Part shown: positions 1 to 8,348 of the stretch, piece after piece
Numbering within the stretch: the first letter of the stretch is position 1
Layout: each line of letters starts with the position of its first letter
Assembly (NCBI RefSeq): GCF_000756615.1
Contig: NZ_CP009288.1
Span: forward strand, 1,674,001-1,738,000
Length of the DNA stretch: 64,000 nt
Source: Paenibacillus durus
Lineage (GTDB): Bacteria > Bacillota > Bacilli > Paenibacillales > Paenibacillaceae
Direction: 5' to 3'
Notes under the pieces: generated by a model
Database searches by the model: none
What the model was told of the DNA's origin: nothing
The model's input: the letters and a program-made list of their open reading frames with translations, nothing else
Translations under genes and position numbers: made by a program

Positions 1-357
1 AAGAAATACGCGCCTGACAATTATTTGACGAACCCGGTATGGAACTGGGGACCGTACTACACGAAGACCGTAAAATCGGTTATGGACGGAACCTGGAAGA
101 ACGAGCAGTATTCCGGCGACATGGCTGACGGCATGATTGATCTGGCTCCTTTCGGCAACAAGGTTCCCGAGGATGTGCAGAAGCTTGTGGCCGATGCCAA
201 GGCGAAGATCATCAGCGGTGAATTGAATGTCTTCACGGGTCCGATCAGCGATAACCAGGGCAATGAGAAAGTTCCGGCAGGAAAGAGTCTTACACTTGAA
301 GAAGTGCTGGGCATGAACTGGCTGGCCAAGGGCGTAGTTGGAACGCTTCCTAAATAA
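1..357 (+). CDS. BMP-family ABC transporter substrate-binding protein, C-terminal part
   Basis: The frame is open from the first base and ends in TAA, so only the last 118 residues of a larger gene are present. The tail (WNWGPYYTKTVKSVMDGTW, a stretch on pore-like loops, FTGPISDNQG, then a helix ending GTLPK) is typical of basic membrane protein (BMP/PnrA) nucleoside-binding lipoproteins. It is followed by the matching ATPase and two permeases, as in the Bacillus nupNOPQ guanosine importer. Function inferred: extracytoplasmic capture of a purine nucleoside, base or related compound for the downstream catabolic genes. The lipobox and ligand pocket lie outside the window, so the ligand cannot be judged. 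Confidence 0.88.
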   Translation, partial: KKYAPDNYLTNPVWNWGPYYTKTVKSVMDGTWKNEQYSGDMADGMIDLAPFGNKVPEDVQKLVADAKAKIISGELNVFTGPISDNQGNEKVPAGKSLTLEEVLGMNWLAKGVVGTLPK

Positions 358-426
358 GCATGTTTTGACCTGTTTTAAGCTATGCAAAATTCGTTTGTAA
401 TATCCGTTAAATAAGAGGAAGACCAT

Positions 427-469
427 ACAGGTGGGGCGGGCTCTTAATCCAAGAACCTTCCCCACCTGT
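427..469 (+). other. Intercistronic hairpin between binding protein and ATPase
   Basis: ACAGGTGGGG (427-436) pairs perfectly with CCCCACCTGT (460-469) around a 23-base loop. There is no T-run after it, so it looks like a 3' mRNA-stabilising or attenuating stem. Such stems are common after binding-protein genes and let the binding protein be made in excess over the membrane parts. The role is inferred. Confidence 0.6.
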
Positions 470-499
470 ACTACAACTATGAGGAAGGAGGCGTTCCAC

Positions 500-2032
500 A
501 TGCAGGAATATTCGGTAGAAATGCGCGGGATTGTCAAACGGTTCGGTTCGGTAACCGCGAGCGACCAAGTCGATTTTTCGGCAAACGCGGGCGAGATACA
601 CGCGCTGCTTGGTGAGAACGGGGCGGGAAAAAGCACCGTCATGAGCATGCTGTCGGGCGTGTATAGGGCGGATGAAGGAGAGATTCTGATTCACGGCAAA
701 TCTGCCAAGATTCGTTCTCCCAAAGATGCGGCTATGCTCGGCGTCGGCATGGTATTTCAGAACTTCAGACTGGTGCAGACCTTGACGGCAGCGGAAAATA
801 TCGTGCTTGGCGAAAAGTCGTCTTTCTGGCGCGGGAGAAACTGGATTAAAAACAAACATAAAGAAATTGAGGAGTTGGCGGAACGCTTCGGACTAAAATT
901 TCCGGTGGACCGTCCCATATGGCAGCTTTCCGTCGGGGAGCAGCAGCGGGTGGAGATCGTCAAGACGCTCTATCGCGGCGCCGACATTATCATTCTGGAT
1001 GAACCGACTTCGGTGCTTACGCCGGGTGAGGTAGAAGGGCTGTTCAGCACACTGCGCCGGATGAAGCAGGAAGGAAAGACGGTTATCATGACCACGCATA
1101 AAATGAAGGAAGTCATGGCGTCTTCGGACCGCATTTCGGTCATGCGCAAGGGTAAAATGATTGCTACGCTGGTTACCAAAGATACCGATGAGCGCGAGCT
1201 TGCCCGGCTGATGGTCGGCAGAGAAGTGGTTATTGAGCGTCAGGAGCGCGAAGCTACGGAGGGCGAAGAACTGCTTAACGTTACAAACTTAAGCGTCCAT
1301 GCCGATCATGGCCGCAAGGCTCTGGACAGTCTGTCCCTGAGCGTGCGAAAGGGCGAAATCGTCGGTGTAGCCGGAGTGGCGGGCAACGGCCAGAAGGAAT
1401 TGGCTGAAGTTCTGACCGGTCTTCGGACGTGGAGAGAAGGCGAAATTATCTTTGACGGAAGTCCCGTCAAGACAGCTTCGGTTCGCGGAGCGATTGACTC
1501 GGGCATCTCTCATGTACCGGAAAACCGTATGAAGAGCGGCTTGGCCGGAAAGCTCGGGTCTGTCGATAATTTGCTGTTCAAATCGTACCGTTCCGAGGAG
1601 CATTCGAAATTAGGCATCCTGAAAGCGGCCAAGAACCGTGCATGGTCCGAGGAGCTTGTTCGTAAATTTGATGTGAAGACGCCGGAACTGGATACGCCTG
1701 TCCAGCATCTGTCCGGCGGCAACCAGCAAAAGCTGTTATTCGCGCGGGAAGTTACCCACCGTCCGAAGTTGATGGTGGCTGTTCATCCGACGCAGGGCCT
1801 TGATGTCGGCGCGACAGCGGGGGTGCATGAGCTGCTTATGGAGCTCCGCGCTTCCGGGAGCGGTGTGCTGCTCATTTCAGAGGATCTGGATGAGCTCTTG
1901 CAGCTGTCGGATCGGATACTGGTCATTTATAACGGAGCAATTATTGGTGAGGAGACCCATGAGATGGCGGACAGAGAAAACATCGGCCTTATGATGGCGG
2001 GCATCCGGAGCAGAGAGGAGAGCATGGTATGA
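500..2032 (+). CDS. ABC transporter ATP-binding protein, BMP/nucleoside type (NupO-like)
   Basis: A 510-residue tandem ATPase that powers the BMP-type importer. Domain 1 has a full Walker A (GENGAGKST, near residue 40), signature LSVGEQQRVEI and Walker B IIILDEPTS. Domain 2 has a degenerate P-loop (GVAGNGQKELAE), signature LSGGNQQK and an altered Walker B (AVHPTQGLD), as is usual in the ribose/BMP class where only one site is fully catalytic. The ATG at 500 is chosen because GAGGAAGGAG sits just upstream; an open frame reaches back to 431 but overlaps the hairpin. The gene overlaps the next one by 4 bases (ATGA), indicating translational coupling. Substrate is probably a purine nucleoside or base, inferred from the downstream purine pathway. 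Confidence 0.9.
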   Translation: MQEYSVEMRGIVKRFGSVTASDQVDFSANAGEIHALLGENGAGKSTVMSMLSGVYRADEGEILIHGKSAKIRSPKDAAMLGVGMVFQNFRLVQTLTAAENIVLGEKSSFWRGRNWIKNKHKEIEELAERFGLKFPVDRPIWQLSVGEQQRVEIVKTLYRGADIIILDEPTSVLTPGEVEGLFSTLRRMKQEGKTVIMTTHKMKEVMASSDRISVMRKGKMIATLVTKDTDERELARLMVGREVVIERQEREATEGEELLNVTNLSVHADHGRKALDSLSLSVRKGEIVGVAGVAGNGQKELAEVLTGLRTWREGEIIFDGSPVKTASVRGAIDSGISHVPENRMKSGLAGKLGSVDNLLFKSYRSEEHSKLGILKAAKNRAWSEELVRKFDVKTPELDTPVQHLSGGNQQKLLFAREVTHRPKLMVAVHPTQGLDVGATAGVHELLMELRASGSGVLLISEDLDELLQLSDRILVIYNGAIIGEETHEMADRENIGLMMAGIRSREESMV

Positions 2033-3144
2033 GCCAGGAAAAGGCAGGCGGAAGGGCGCTTGCGCAGCCTGTTAAACAGACTTCCGGAGGAAAGATGCCC
2101 TGGCGGCTGGAATTTGATTCATCCCGTATCCGTACGCCGTGGTGGACACCGATCTTATCGGTGGCGCTTGCACTCGTGCTGTGCGCGATTTTTATCTATG
2201 CCAACGGCATGAGTCCCTTAACTGTCTACTCCAAAATGGTTAAGGGAGCCTTTGGAACCTCATACGGCATCACCGAAACGCTCGTCAAAGCTATTCCGCT
2301 GCTGCTGTGCGGACTCGGCATCGCCGTGGCCTACCGGATATCGGTCTGGAATATCGGAGCCGAGGGCCAGTTGATTGTTGGCGCGATAGCCGCAACTGCC
2401 GTAACGATCTATTTTCCGAATCTGTCGGGATTCTGGTCGATTCTGTTGATGCTGATCTTCGGCGTTGCCGCCGGCGCTCTCTGGGGGCTGCTTACGGCTA
2501 TTCCGAAGACGCATTTCGGGGTGAACGAGCTGATTACTTCGCTAATGCTCAATTATGTAGCGCTGCTGGCCCTTGATTACGTCACGTTCGGACCATGGAA
2601 AGATCCTCAAGGCTTCAACATGCCGGGCTCGCCGGTATTTACCGACGCGCAATCGCTGCCTGTACTCGGAGCAACCCGGCTGCATATCGGCCTGATCTTT
2701 GCGCTGGTCGCGGTTGTCATTTACTATCTGATGATCCGTTTTACCCGCTGGGGCTACGAGCTGCGGCTGATCGGAGCGAATCCGAACGCGGCCCGTTACG
2801 CCGGAATTCACATCAATCGCCATATTATCATTGTTATGCTGATCAGCGGAGGACTTGCAGGTCTTGCCGGTATGGCCGAGGTATCGGGAGTAAGCCACAA
2901 GCTGATGCAGGGCATTTCGCCGGGCTACGGGTACACCGCCATTATCGTGGCTTGGCTTGCCAAGCTGAATCCGCTCGGGCTTGTTGTCACTTCGGTGCTG
3001 TTCGGCGGATTGATTGTCGGCGGTTTTAGCGTACAGACCATAGGTCTGCCGTCGTCCATTTCGGAAATGCTGCAGGGCGCGATCCTGTTTTTCCTGATTG
3101 CCGGCGATATGGTCACCCGCTTCCGCATTCGCCGGGGAGCGTAG
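2029..3144 (+). CDS. ABC transporter permease, BMP/nucleoside type (NupP-like)
   Basis: A 371-residue integral membrane permease of the BPD_transp_2 class. After a charged cytoplasmic N-terminus of about 40 residues come around nine hydrophobic segments. The conserved region YRISVWNIGAEGQLIVGA and the motif GVNELITSLMLNY are typical of BMP/sugar ABC permeases. A large loop near DYVTFGPWKDPQGFNMPGSP matches the NupP/YufP group. The start overlaps the ATPase stop by 4 bases. It would pair with the next permease as a heterodimer. Confidence 0.9.
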   Translation: MSQEKAGGRALAQPVKQTSGGKMPWRLEFDSSRIRTPWWTPILSVALALVLCAIFIYANGMSPLTVYSKMVKGAFGTSYGITETLVKAIPLLLCGLGIAVAYRISVWNIGAEGQLIVGAIAATAVTIYFPNLSGFWSILLMLIFGVAAGALWGLLTAIPKTHFGVNELITSLMLNYVALLALDYVTFGPWKDPQGFNMPGSPVFTDAQSLPVLGATRLHIGLIFALVAVVIYYLMIRFTRWGYELRLIGANPNAARYAGIHINRHIIIVMLISGGLAGLAGMAEVSGVSHKLMQGISPGYGYTAIIVAWLAKLNPLGLVVTSVLFGGLIVGGFSVQTIGLPSSISEMLQGAILFFLIAGDMVTRFRIRRGA

Positions 3145-3166
3145 CCCAAAGGAGGAATCGAAAGAA

Positions 3167-4096
3167 ATGGATTTTGTCACACAGTTATTAATCGCCGCCA
3201 TTACTGCGGGCACGCCGCTGCTCCTGGCGACGCTTGGAGGCATATTGAACGAACGCGCCGGCATTATTCAGTTGGGAGCCGAGGGCCTGATGCTGATGGG
3301 GGCGGTCACAACCTGCATTGTGTTTATTCGTACCGAAAATCTCGGGGCGGCGCTGCTCGCGTCAGTTGGAGTAACGGCGGCGCTCGGCTTGGTCCATGCC
3401 TTCCTAAGTATCACGCTCCGTGCCAACCAGACGATGTCGGGTCTTGCGATGACACTGTTTGGCAGCGGCTTTAGCGCTTATCTCGGCAAGTCGATCAGCG
3501 GCAACCCGCTGCCCGGCATATTGCCGAGACTGCATCTTGACTTTCTGAAGCCGGTTCCGGTGATCGGCGATATTTTTGGAAATCTGGATGTTCTGACCTG
3601 GTTAAGCTTTGTGCTTGTCATTGTGCTGCATTTGCTCATTCACCGCACTTCATGGGGTCTGCATCTGCGGGCCGTGGGAGACAGTCCGGCCACCGCGGAT
3701 GTCATGGGCGTTCATGTCCGGCTGATCCGTTACGGCTACGTTACCGTCGGCGCCATGCTGATCGGGCTTGCAGGAGCGGATATGGTTCTGACCGTCGCCC
3801 CTACTTGGAACGAAGGGCTGACAGCGGGCAGAGGCTGGATCGCGGTTGGTCTCGTTATTTTTGCCAGATGGAATCCGGTAAGGGCGCTGCTGTGCGCCTA
3901 CTTCTTCGGAGCGCTCGATTCGCTAGGCTTCCGGATGCAGCTGCTTGGCAGCGCCATTCCGCCGTATTTCCTGAAAATGATTCCTTATGTGGTAACCATT
4001 CTTGTCCTCATGTATTTGGGGTACCGCAACCGCAACAAGCCTTCCGGTACGCCGGAATCGCTGGGTGTCCCGTACATCCGCGAGCAGCGGTTCTAG
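3167..4096 (+). CDS. ABC transporter permease, BMP/nucleoside type (NupQ-like)
   Basis: A 309-residue permease of the same class, shorter and without the N-terminal extension. LNERAGIIQLGAEGLMLMGA near the N-terminus and the repeated hydrophobic segments are characteristic. The ATG at 3167 is preceded by GGAGG (3151); the frame is open upstream to 3098 but that part overlaps the preceding gene. It completes the transporter (binding protein, ATPase, two permeases). The next recognisable sequence is a decayed gene fragment, so it is the last intact gene before the purine-oxidation genes. Confidence 0.9.
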   Translation: MDFVTQLLIAAITAGTPLLLATLGGILNERAGIIQLGAEGLMLMGAVTTCIVFIRTENLGAALLASVGVTAALGLVHAFLSITLRANQTMSGLAMTLFGSGFSAYLGKSISGNPLPGILPRLHLDFLKPVPVIGDIFGNLDVLTWLSFVLVIVLHLLIHRTSWGLHLRAVGDSPATADVMGVHVRLIRYGYVTVGAMLIGLAGADMVLTVAPTWNEGLTAGRGWIAVGLVIFARWNPVRALLCAYFFGALDSLGFRMQLLGSAIPPYFLKMIPYVVTILVLMYLGYRNRNKPSGTPESLGVPYIREQRF

Positions 4097-4304
4097 GGCG
4101 GTAAGGCGGTTTCATAATAAAGCTGGAACGGTTTCGATGCCAAAGGCGCTGATTGATTGACCGGCATAGAAAGCCTTGCTGACATTGACGAAGATGACGG
4201 CAGGCAATCTTGCCGCTGCCGAACCGTGGAAGACATTGGTAGGAAAGGCTGGAAACAGCGGCCAATAATGTAATACTGGGAGAGGGAGCGTTTTCCGGAG
4301 TTAC

Positions 4305-4517
4305 CGAAAGGGAGCTGTAATTGCCGAAGTGCCGCCTTCGCGCCGTCTTCTGACCGTGCTGCGCAAAGGTCTCGGGCTTACCGGGACAAAGTGCCTGTGA
4401 GCTGGGCCGCTGCGGCGCCAGATGAGGGTGGAAGCGGCGCTTTCCGGCAATATATGCCGATGCACAGGGTATGGCGGCATTATGCGGGCCGTAAACAAAG
4501 CAATTGAAAAGGAGTAG
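4305..4517 (+). pseudogene. Remnant of xanthine dehydrogenase [2Fe-2S] subunit (PucE-like)
   Basis: This stretch carries no long frame, but pieces of a xanthine-dehydrogenase iron-sulfur subunit are readable. From about 4317 the translation is AVIAEVPPSRRLLTVLRKG then LGLTGTK, the start of the plant-type ferredoxin domain. A frameshift near 4392-4396 moves to CELGRCGA, the first-cluster cysteine motif. The middle (remaining first-cluster cysteines and the CGFCTPG motif) is missing. From 4419 a third frame reads VEAALSGNICRCTGYGGIM and ends at TAG 4515-4517, the normal C-terminal second-cluster motif. The intact family is about 150-170 residues, so at least one frameshift and a deletion of roughly 60-70 codons have occurred. 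Bases 4097-4304 before it are non-coding as far as can be seen. Confidence 0.85.
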
Positions 4518-4524
4518 GATAACC

Positions 4525-5040
4525 ATGGTAACCCCTGCTTCACCTCTTACACTGTCAGAGATTAATAAAATGAGTAAGGAAGAGTTTGTGGCGACGCTTG
4601 GCGGAATTTTTGAGCATTCGCCATGGGTTGCGGAATCGGCCTACGCTTCCCGTCCCTTCGGATCGGTTGGCGAGCTGCACGAAGCGATGGCGGAGGCTGC
4701 CCGAATCGCAGGGCGGGAGAAGACTTTGTCGCTGCTGCGGGCGCATCCCGATCTGGCGACGAGGCTCCAGGTAACACCGCTGTCAGCGGCCGAGCAGAAA
4801 GGGGCAGGACTTGACCGTCTGACCCCGGAGGAATTTGAATTGTTAAACGACCTGAACAAGAAATACACGGACAAATTCCAGTTTCCATTCATACTGGCTG
4901 TCCGTGGTAAAAATAAAGACGACATCATCGAATCCGTCAGCGAGCGGGTAAACCTATCACCTGAGGAAGAATGGAACCGAGCCTTATTCGAAATCGGCAA
5001 AATTACGAAGTTTCGTTTGGAGGATCTCCTGGCGGAGTAA
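4525..5040 (+). CDS. 2-oxo-4-hydroxy-4-carboxy-5-ureidoimidazoline (OHCU) decarboxylase
   Basis: A 171-residue stand-alone OHCU decarboxylase (UraD family), which converts OHCU to S-allantoin in urate breakdown. Visible family motifs are HSPWVAESAYASRPF, the catalytic-histidine loop RAHPDLATR, and the C-terminal KKYTDKFQFPFILAVRGK. In Bacillus subtilis the enzyme is fused to uricase (PucL); here the protein stops where the uricase domain would begin. The ATG at 4525 is preceded by AAAAGGAG; a TTG at 4504 is in frame but lies inside the upstream remnant. The following 193 bases show no uricase sequence. Confidence 0.9.
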   Translation: MVTPASPLTLSEINKMSKEEFVATLGGIFEHSPWVAESAYASRPFGSVGELHEAMAEAARIAGREKTLSLLRAHPDLATRLQVTPLSAAEQKGAGLDRLTPEEFELLNDLNKKYTDKFQFPFILAVRGKNKDDIIESVSERVNLSPEEEWNRALFEIGKITKFRLEDLLAE

Positions 5041-5233
5041 AGACATCTTTCAATCCAATCATTTTTGTTAACGGGGTGCCAGCCATGCTCATACCGAACA
5101 CTTCCAAAGGCCGATTTTCGATTCGGAAGACAGAAATAGCCAGCATAATTATGAATATTCTCCACAAAAATTACGGGACACGCAGTGATATATCGCACGT
5201 TCCGACCCACAATTTGTCTAGGGAGGTGGCTGC

Positions 5234-5611
5234 ATGAGCGGACGCTTGACTACCCACGTGCTCGATCTGGCGCGAGGCATACCCGTTTCCGGCATTGTTT
5301 TGCAGCTGAGGCGGCTGGAGAACGGAGAGAGTCTGCTGCTCCGCGAGGCGGCTACGAACGCGGACGGCAGGCTGGATGCTCCTCTGCTGGAGGATGCGGA
5401 AATGAAGCCCGGCGAGTATGAACTGCTGTTCCAAGCGGGAGATTATTTTCGGAAAATAAATGCGGAAAGCCCGGAGACATCTTCGTCCCGTGAGCAAGTT
5501 GGATTTCTTGATCTGATTCCGATCCGCTTCCATATAAGCAGCGAAGGCGGCCACTATCATGTCCCGCTTCTGCTCGCTCCCGGAGGATACAGCACTTATC
5601 GCGGAAGCTGA
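5234..5611 (+). CDS. 5-hydroxyisourate hydrolase (transthyretin-like)
   Basis: A 125-residue cytoplasmic hydrolase that opens 5-hydroxyisourate to OHCU, the step before OHCU decarboxylase. The N-terminal LTTHVLDLARGIPV carries the first conserved histidine, FLDLIPIRFHI lies in the middle of the beta sandwich, HYHVPLLLAPGGYSTYRGS contains the second histidine cluster, and the YRGS C-terminus is the family signature. The start ATG follows GGGAGGTGGCTGC. Gene order is OHCU decarboxylase then this hydrolase, with no urate oxidase in between. Confidence 0.95.
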   Translation: MSGRLTTHVLDLARGIPVSGIVLQLRRLENGESLLLREAATNADGRLDAPLLEDAEMKPGEYELLFQAGDYFRKINAESPETSSSREQVGFLDLIPIRFHISSEGGHYHVPLLLAPGGYSTYRGS

Positions 5612-5667
5612 CAACCGGATATATCTTATTTTTAGAAGAAATCTGATGACGATGGGAGGGAACCCAC

Positions 5668-7062
5668 TTGAGCAAATCTTATGAACTGGTAATTAAAAAT
5701 GGTTTGGCGGTACTCCCCGGAGAGGTCGTGAAGCTTGATATCGGCATTGCCGACGGCAAAATTGCTGCGCTGGAAGCCGGGCTAGAAGCCGGCCCAGATA
5801 CAACCGTCATTGACGCCGAAGGACAGTATGTGCTGCCAGGCATGATCGACATGCATGTCCATTTTAACGAGCCGTCGTTTGGGCACTGGGAAGGCTTTCC
5901 CACCGGATCGGCGTCGCTGGCGGCAGGGGGCTGCACCACCTATGCCGATATGCCGCTGAACGGCAATCCGCCGACGGTGAATTTGCCTGCTCTCGGTCTG
6001 AAAGCCGAAATGGCCGCCGGTCATTCTGCTGTCGATTATGTGCTGTGGGGCGGCCTTGTTCCGGGCAATCTGGATAATCTCGAGGAGCTGTGGTCGGCGG
6101 GCGTCACGGGCTTCAAAGCCTTTATATCGAATCCGGGCGGAGAAGGCGAAGGACGCTTTCGCGAGGTAGACGATGAGACCCTGTACCAAGGGATGAAAAA
6201 GATCGCATCGCTCGGCGGCATACTGGCGCTGCATGCGGAGAGCGATGAGATGACGGCTATGCTCGCGGCGGAAGCGGTGCGAAGCGGACGGACGGGAGCC
6301 CGTGATTTTGCGGCTTCGCGGCCGGCGCAGGCGGAGCTGGAGGCCGTCGCCCGGGCGCTGCTGTACGGGGAGCGGACGGGATGCCGGCTGCATTTTGTCC
6401 ATATCAGCACGGCCGCTGCAATCGACATGATTCATGCAGCCAAACTGCGAGGGCAGGACGTATCGGCGGAAACCTGCCCGCACTATTTGATATTGACGGA
6501 AGACGATATGGAGGAAATGGGACCGGTCGCTAAATGTGCGCCGCCGCTGCGGAGCGCCGAAGAGCAGGAGAAGCTCTGGAAGACGCTGTCCGAAGGGAAG
6601 ATTGATCTCATTGCCTCCGATCATTCGCCCTGTCCTCCCGAGCTGAAGCTTGCTTCCGGACTGAGTTTCTTTGATGCCTGGGGCGGCATCTCCGGTGCTC
6701 AGAGCAGCATGGAACTGATGTTCCATGAAGGAGTGAACAAGCGGAAGCTTCCGGTCACGCTGATTTCACGGCTGCTGTCGGGGCTTCCAGCGGAGCGTTT
6801 CGGGTTATCCGGCCGCAAAGGTTCAATTGCTCTTGGGATGGACGCCGATCTGGCGGTCCTGCATCCGGATATGCCCTACACCCTTGCCGCTTCGGATTTG
6901 CTCTACCGCCACAAGCACAGCCCATATGCTGGAATGAATCTCTCCTGCAGGGTGACTTCCACCATCTGCCGCGGTAATCTTGTCTATACCCGTGAACAGG
7001 GAGTGATCTCTCCGGAAGGCGGACAGTGGATAAAAATCGGTGAAGGGCAGCTGGTATTATGA
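5668..7062 (+). CDS. pucH: Allantoinase (PucH-like)
   Basis: A 464-residue amidohydrolase that opens allantoin to allantoate. MIDMHVHFNEP is the HxH metal motif near residue 60; GFKAFISNPGGEGEG contains the lysine that becomes carbamylated to bridge two metals; LHAES, CPHYL and ASDHSPC supply further metal ligands. Length matches the family. The start is TTG at 5668 with GGGAGGG about 6 bases upstream; no in-frame ATG is near. It overlaps the next gene by 4 bases (ATGA). A dihydropyrimidinase-type activity is possible by fold, but the context makes allantoinase the clear choice. Confidence 0.92.
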   Translation: MSKSYELVIKNGLAVLPGEVVKLDIGIADGKIAALEAGLEAGPDTTVIDAEGQYVLPGMIDMHVHFNEPSFGHWEGFPTGSASLAAGGCTTYADMPLNGNPPTVNLPALGLKAEMAAGHSAVDYVLWGGLVPGNLDNLEELWSAGVTGFKAFISNPGGEGEGRFREVDDETLYQGMKKIASLGGILALHAESDEMTAMLAAEAVRSGRTGARDFAASRPAQAELEAVARALLYGERTGCRLHFVHISTAAAIDMIHAAKLRGQDVSAETCPHYLILTEDDMEEMGPVAKCAPPLRSAEEQEKLWKTLSEGKIDLIASDHSPCPPELKLASGLSFFDAWGGISGAQSSMELMFHEGVNKRKLPVTLISRLLSGLPAERFGLSGRKGSIALGMDADLAVLHPDMPYTLAASDLLYRHKHSPYAGMNLSCRVTSTICRGNLVYTREQGVISPEGGQWIKIGEGQLVL

Positions 7063-8348
7063 GTGCTTCCTACATTCAAGCTCCAGCCGCCGAAATGCTG
7101 GAACTGCTTGAAGAACTGTCCGCGTTCAGCGCGCCGGGAGACGGAGTTACCCGGCTGCTGTATACGCCGGAATGGAAGAAGGCGCAGCAGTTTCTGCTGG
7201 ACCGGGTCAGGGAGAGCGGCCTGAGGGTTTATGCCGACAGCGTCGGCAATGTCTATGGCAGATTGACCGGCACGCGCGATGACGGCAAAGTCGTATTGGC
7301 CGGTTCACATATCGACACGGTTGTAAATGGCGGAAAATACGACGGGACTTACGGCGTAGTGGCAGCCTTTACAGCGCTGCGCTACTTAAGCAGCGTGTAC
7401 GGCCCGCCGCTTCGGACACTGGAAGCCGTCTCCTTCGCCGAAGAGGAAGGCAGCCGGTTTCCGCTGACCTTTTGGGGATCGGGCAACGTGACCGGACTGT
7501 ATGACGGGAGCGAAGCAAAAGACTGCCGCGACGGCGAAGGTGTGACGCTGCAAGAAGCGATGGAAAGCTGCCGCCTGGGCGATCAGAATCCGGATGCGCC
7601 TAGAAGCGACATCTCCACTTATGTAGAGCTTCATATCGAGCAGGGGATCGTCCTTGAGCAGACAGAGACACAAATCGGCGTCGTGTCTGCGATTGCCGGA
7701 CAGCGGCGGTTTACCGTGACGGTCAAAGGTACGGCCAATCATGCCGGAACAACGCCGATGGGCCTTCGCCGCGACGCTCTTGCTGCGGCGGCCGAGATGG
7801 TGCTGCAGCTGGAACGCTTCGCGATTGAAGCGGGAGATCCGCTGGTGGCCACTACAGGCAGGCTGGAAACATTCCCTAATACGCCGAATGTGATTCCCGG
7901 CGAAGTGGTGTTCACGCTGGACATCCGTCATAGCCGGGAGGATGAGCTGGAGGCGTTCTGCTCATCGGTCGCGTCCGCGTTTGAGGAAATAGCAAAACGC
8001 CGGGATGTTGCACTCGACATAACGCTCCGGCTCAGCGCTTCTCCCGCGCCGATGAACAGCGGGCTGAGAGCGGAGCTTGAAGCTATATGTCTCCGGCAGG
8101 GCAAGACATACAAGGCGATGGTCAGCGGGGCGGGTCACGACGCCCAGCTCTTTGCGCCCCGCTGCGGGACGGCGATGATTTTCGTGCCTAGCCGAGGCGG
8201 CATCAGCCATTCCCCGGAGGAATATACTCCGCCAGAAGAGTTGGCTGCCGGGCTTGAGGTGCTGATCGCGCTATTATATAAGCTAGGATATGAAGAAACG
8301 GATGAAGACGGTCTAGTGCCGCAAAATACGAAGGAGAGATGGACATGA
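7059..8348 (+). CDS. pucF: Allantoate amidohydrolase (PucF-like, M20 family)
   Basis: A 429-residue Zn/Mn-dependent M20-family hydrolase acting on allantoate to give ureidoglycine, ammonia and CO2. Metal motifs visible are GSHIDTV (near residue 88), GTYGVVAAF, AEEEGSRF and YVELHIEQG; the dimerisation/substrate region FTVTVKGTANHAGTTPM and the late GAGHDAQLFA histidine follow. The family also includes N-carbamoyl-L-amino-acid hydrolases and ureidoglycolate hydrolases. Translational coupling to allantoinase on one side and to the aminotransferase on the other supports allantoate. Confidence 0.9.
   Translation: MSASYIQAPAAEMLELLEELSAFSAPGDGVTRLLYTPEWKKAQQFLLDRVRESGLRVYADSVGNVYGRLTGTRDDGKVVLAGSHIDTVVNGGKYDGTYGVVAAFTALRYLSSVYGPPLRTLEAVSFAEEEGSRFPLTFWGSGNVTGLYDGSEAKDCRDGEGVTLQEAMESCRLGDQNPDAPRSDISTYVELHIEQGIVLEQTETQIGVVSAIAGQRRFTVTVKGTANHAGTTPMGLRRDALAAAAEMVLQLERFAIEAGDPLVATTGRLETFPNTPNVIPGEVVFTLDIRHSREDELEAFCSSVASAFEEIAKRRDVALDITLRLSASPAPMNSGLRAELEAICLRQGKTYKAMVSGAGHDAQLFAPRCGTAMIFVPSRGGISHSPEEYTPPEELAAGLEVLIALLYKLGYEETDEDGLVPQNTKERWT

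Noticed and set aside
407..859. Long minus-strand frames opposite the transport and purine genes
   Set aside because: They are antisense shadows of GC-rich coding sequence without ribosome sites or recognisable domains. The same holds for most overlapping frames throughout the window.
4097..4304. Extension of the xanthine dehydrogenase remnant to FAD or large subunit
   Set aside because: Some fragments looked suggestive but none held a family motif, so only 4305-4517 is called.
5041..5233. Possible uricase remnant after OHCU decarboxylase
   Set aside because: Reading all frames gave no uricase motif. The open frame (4971-5237) starts inside the decarboxylase gene and has no family features.
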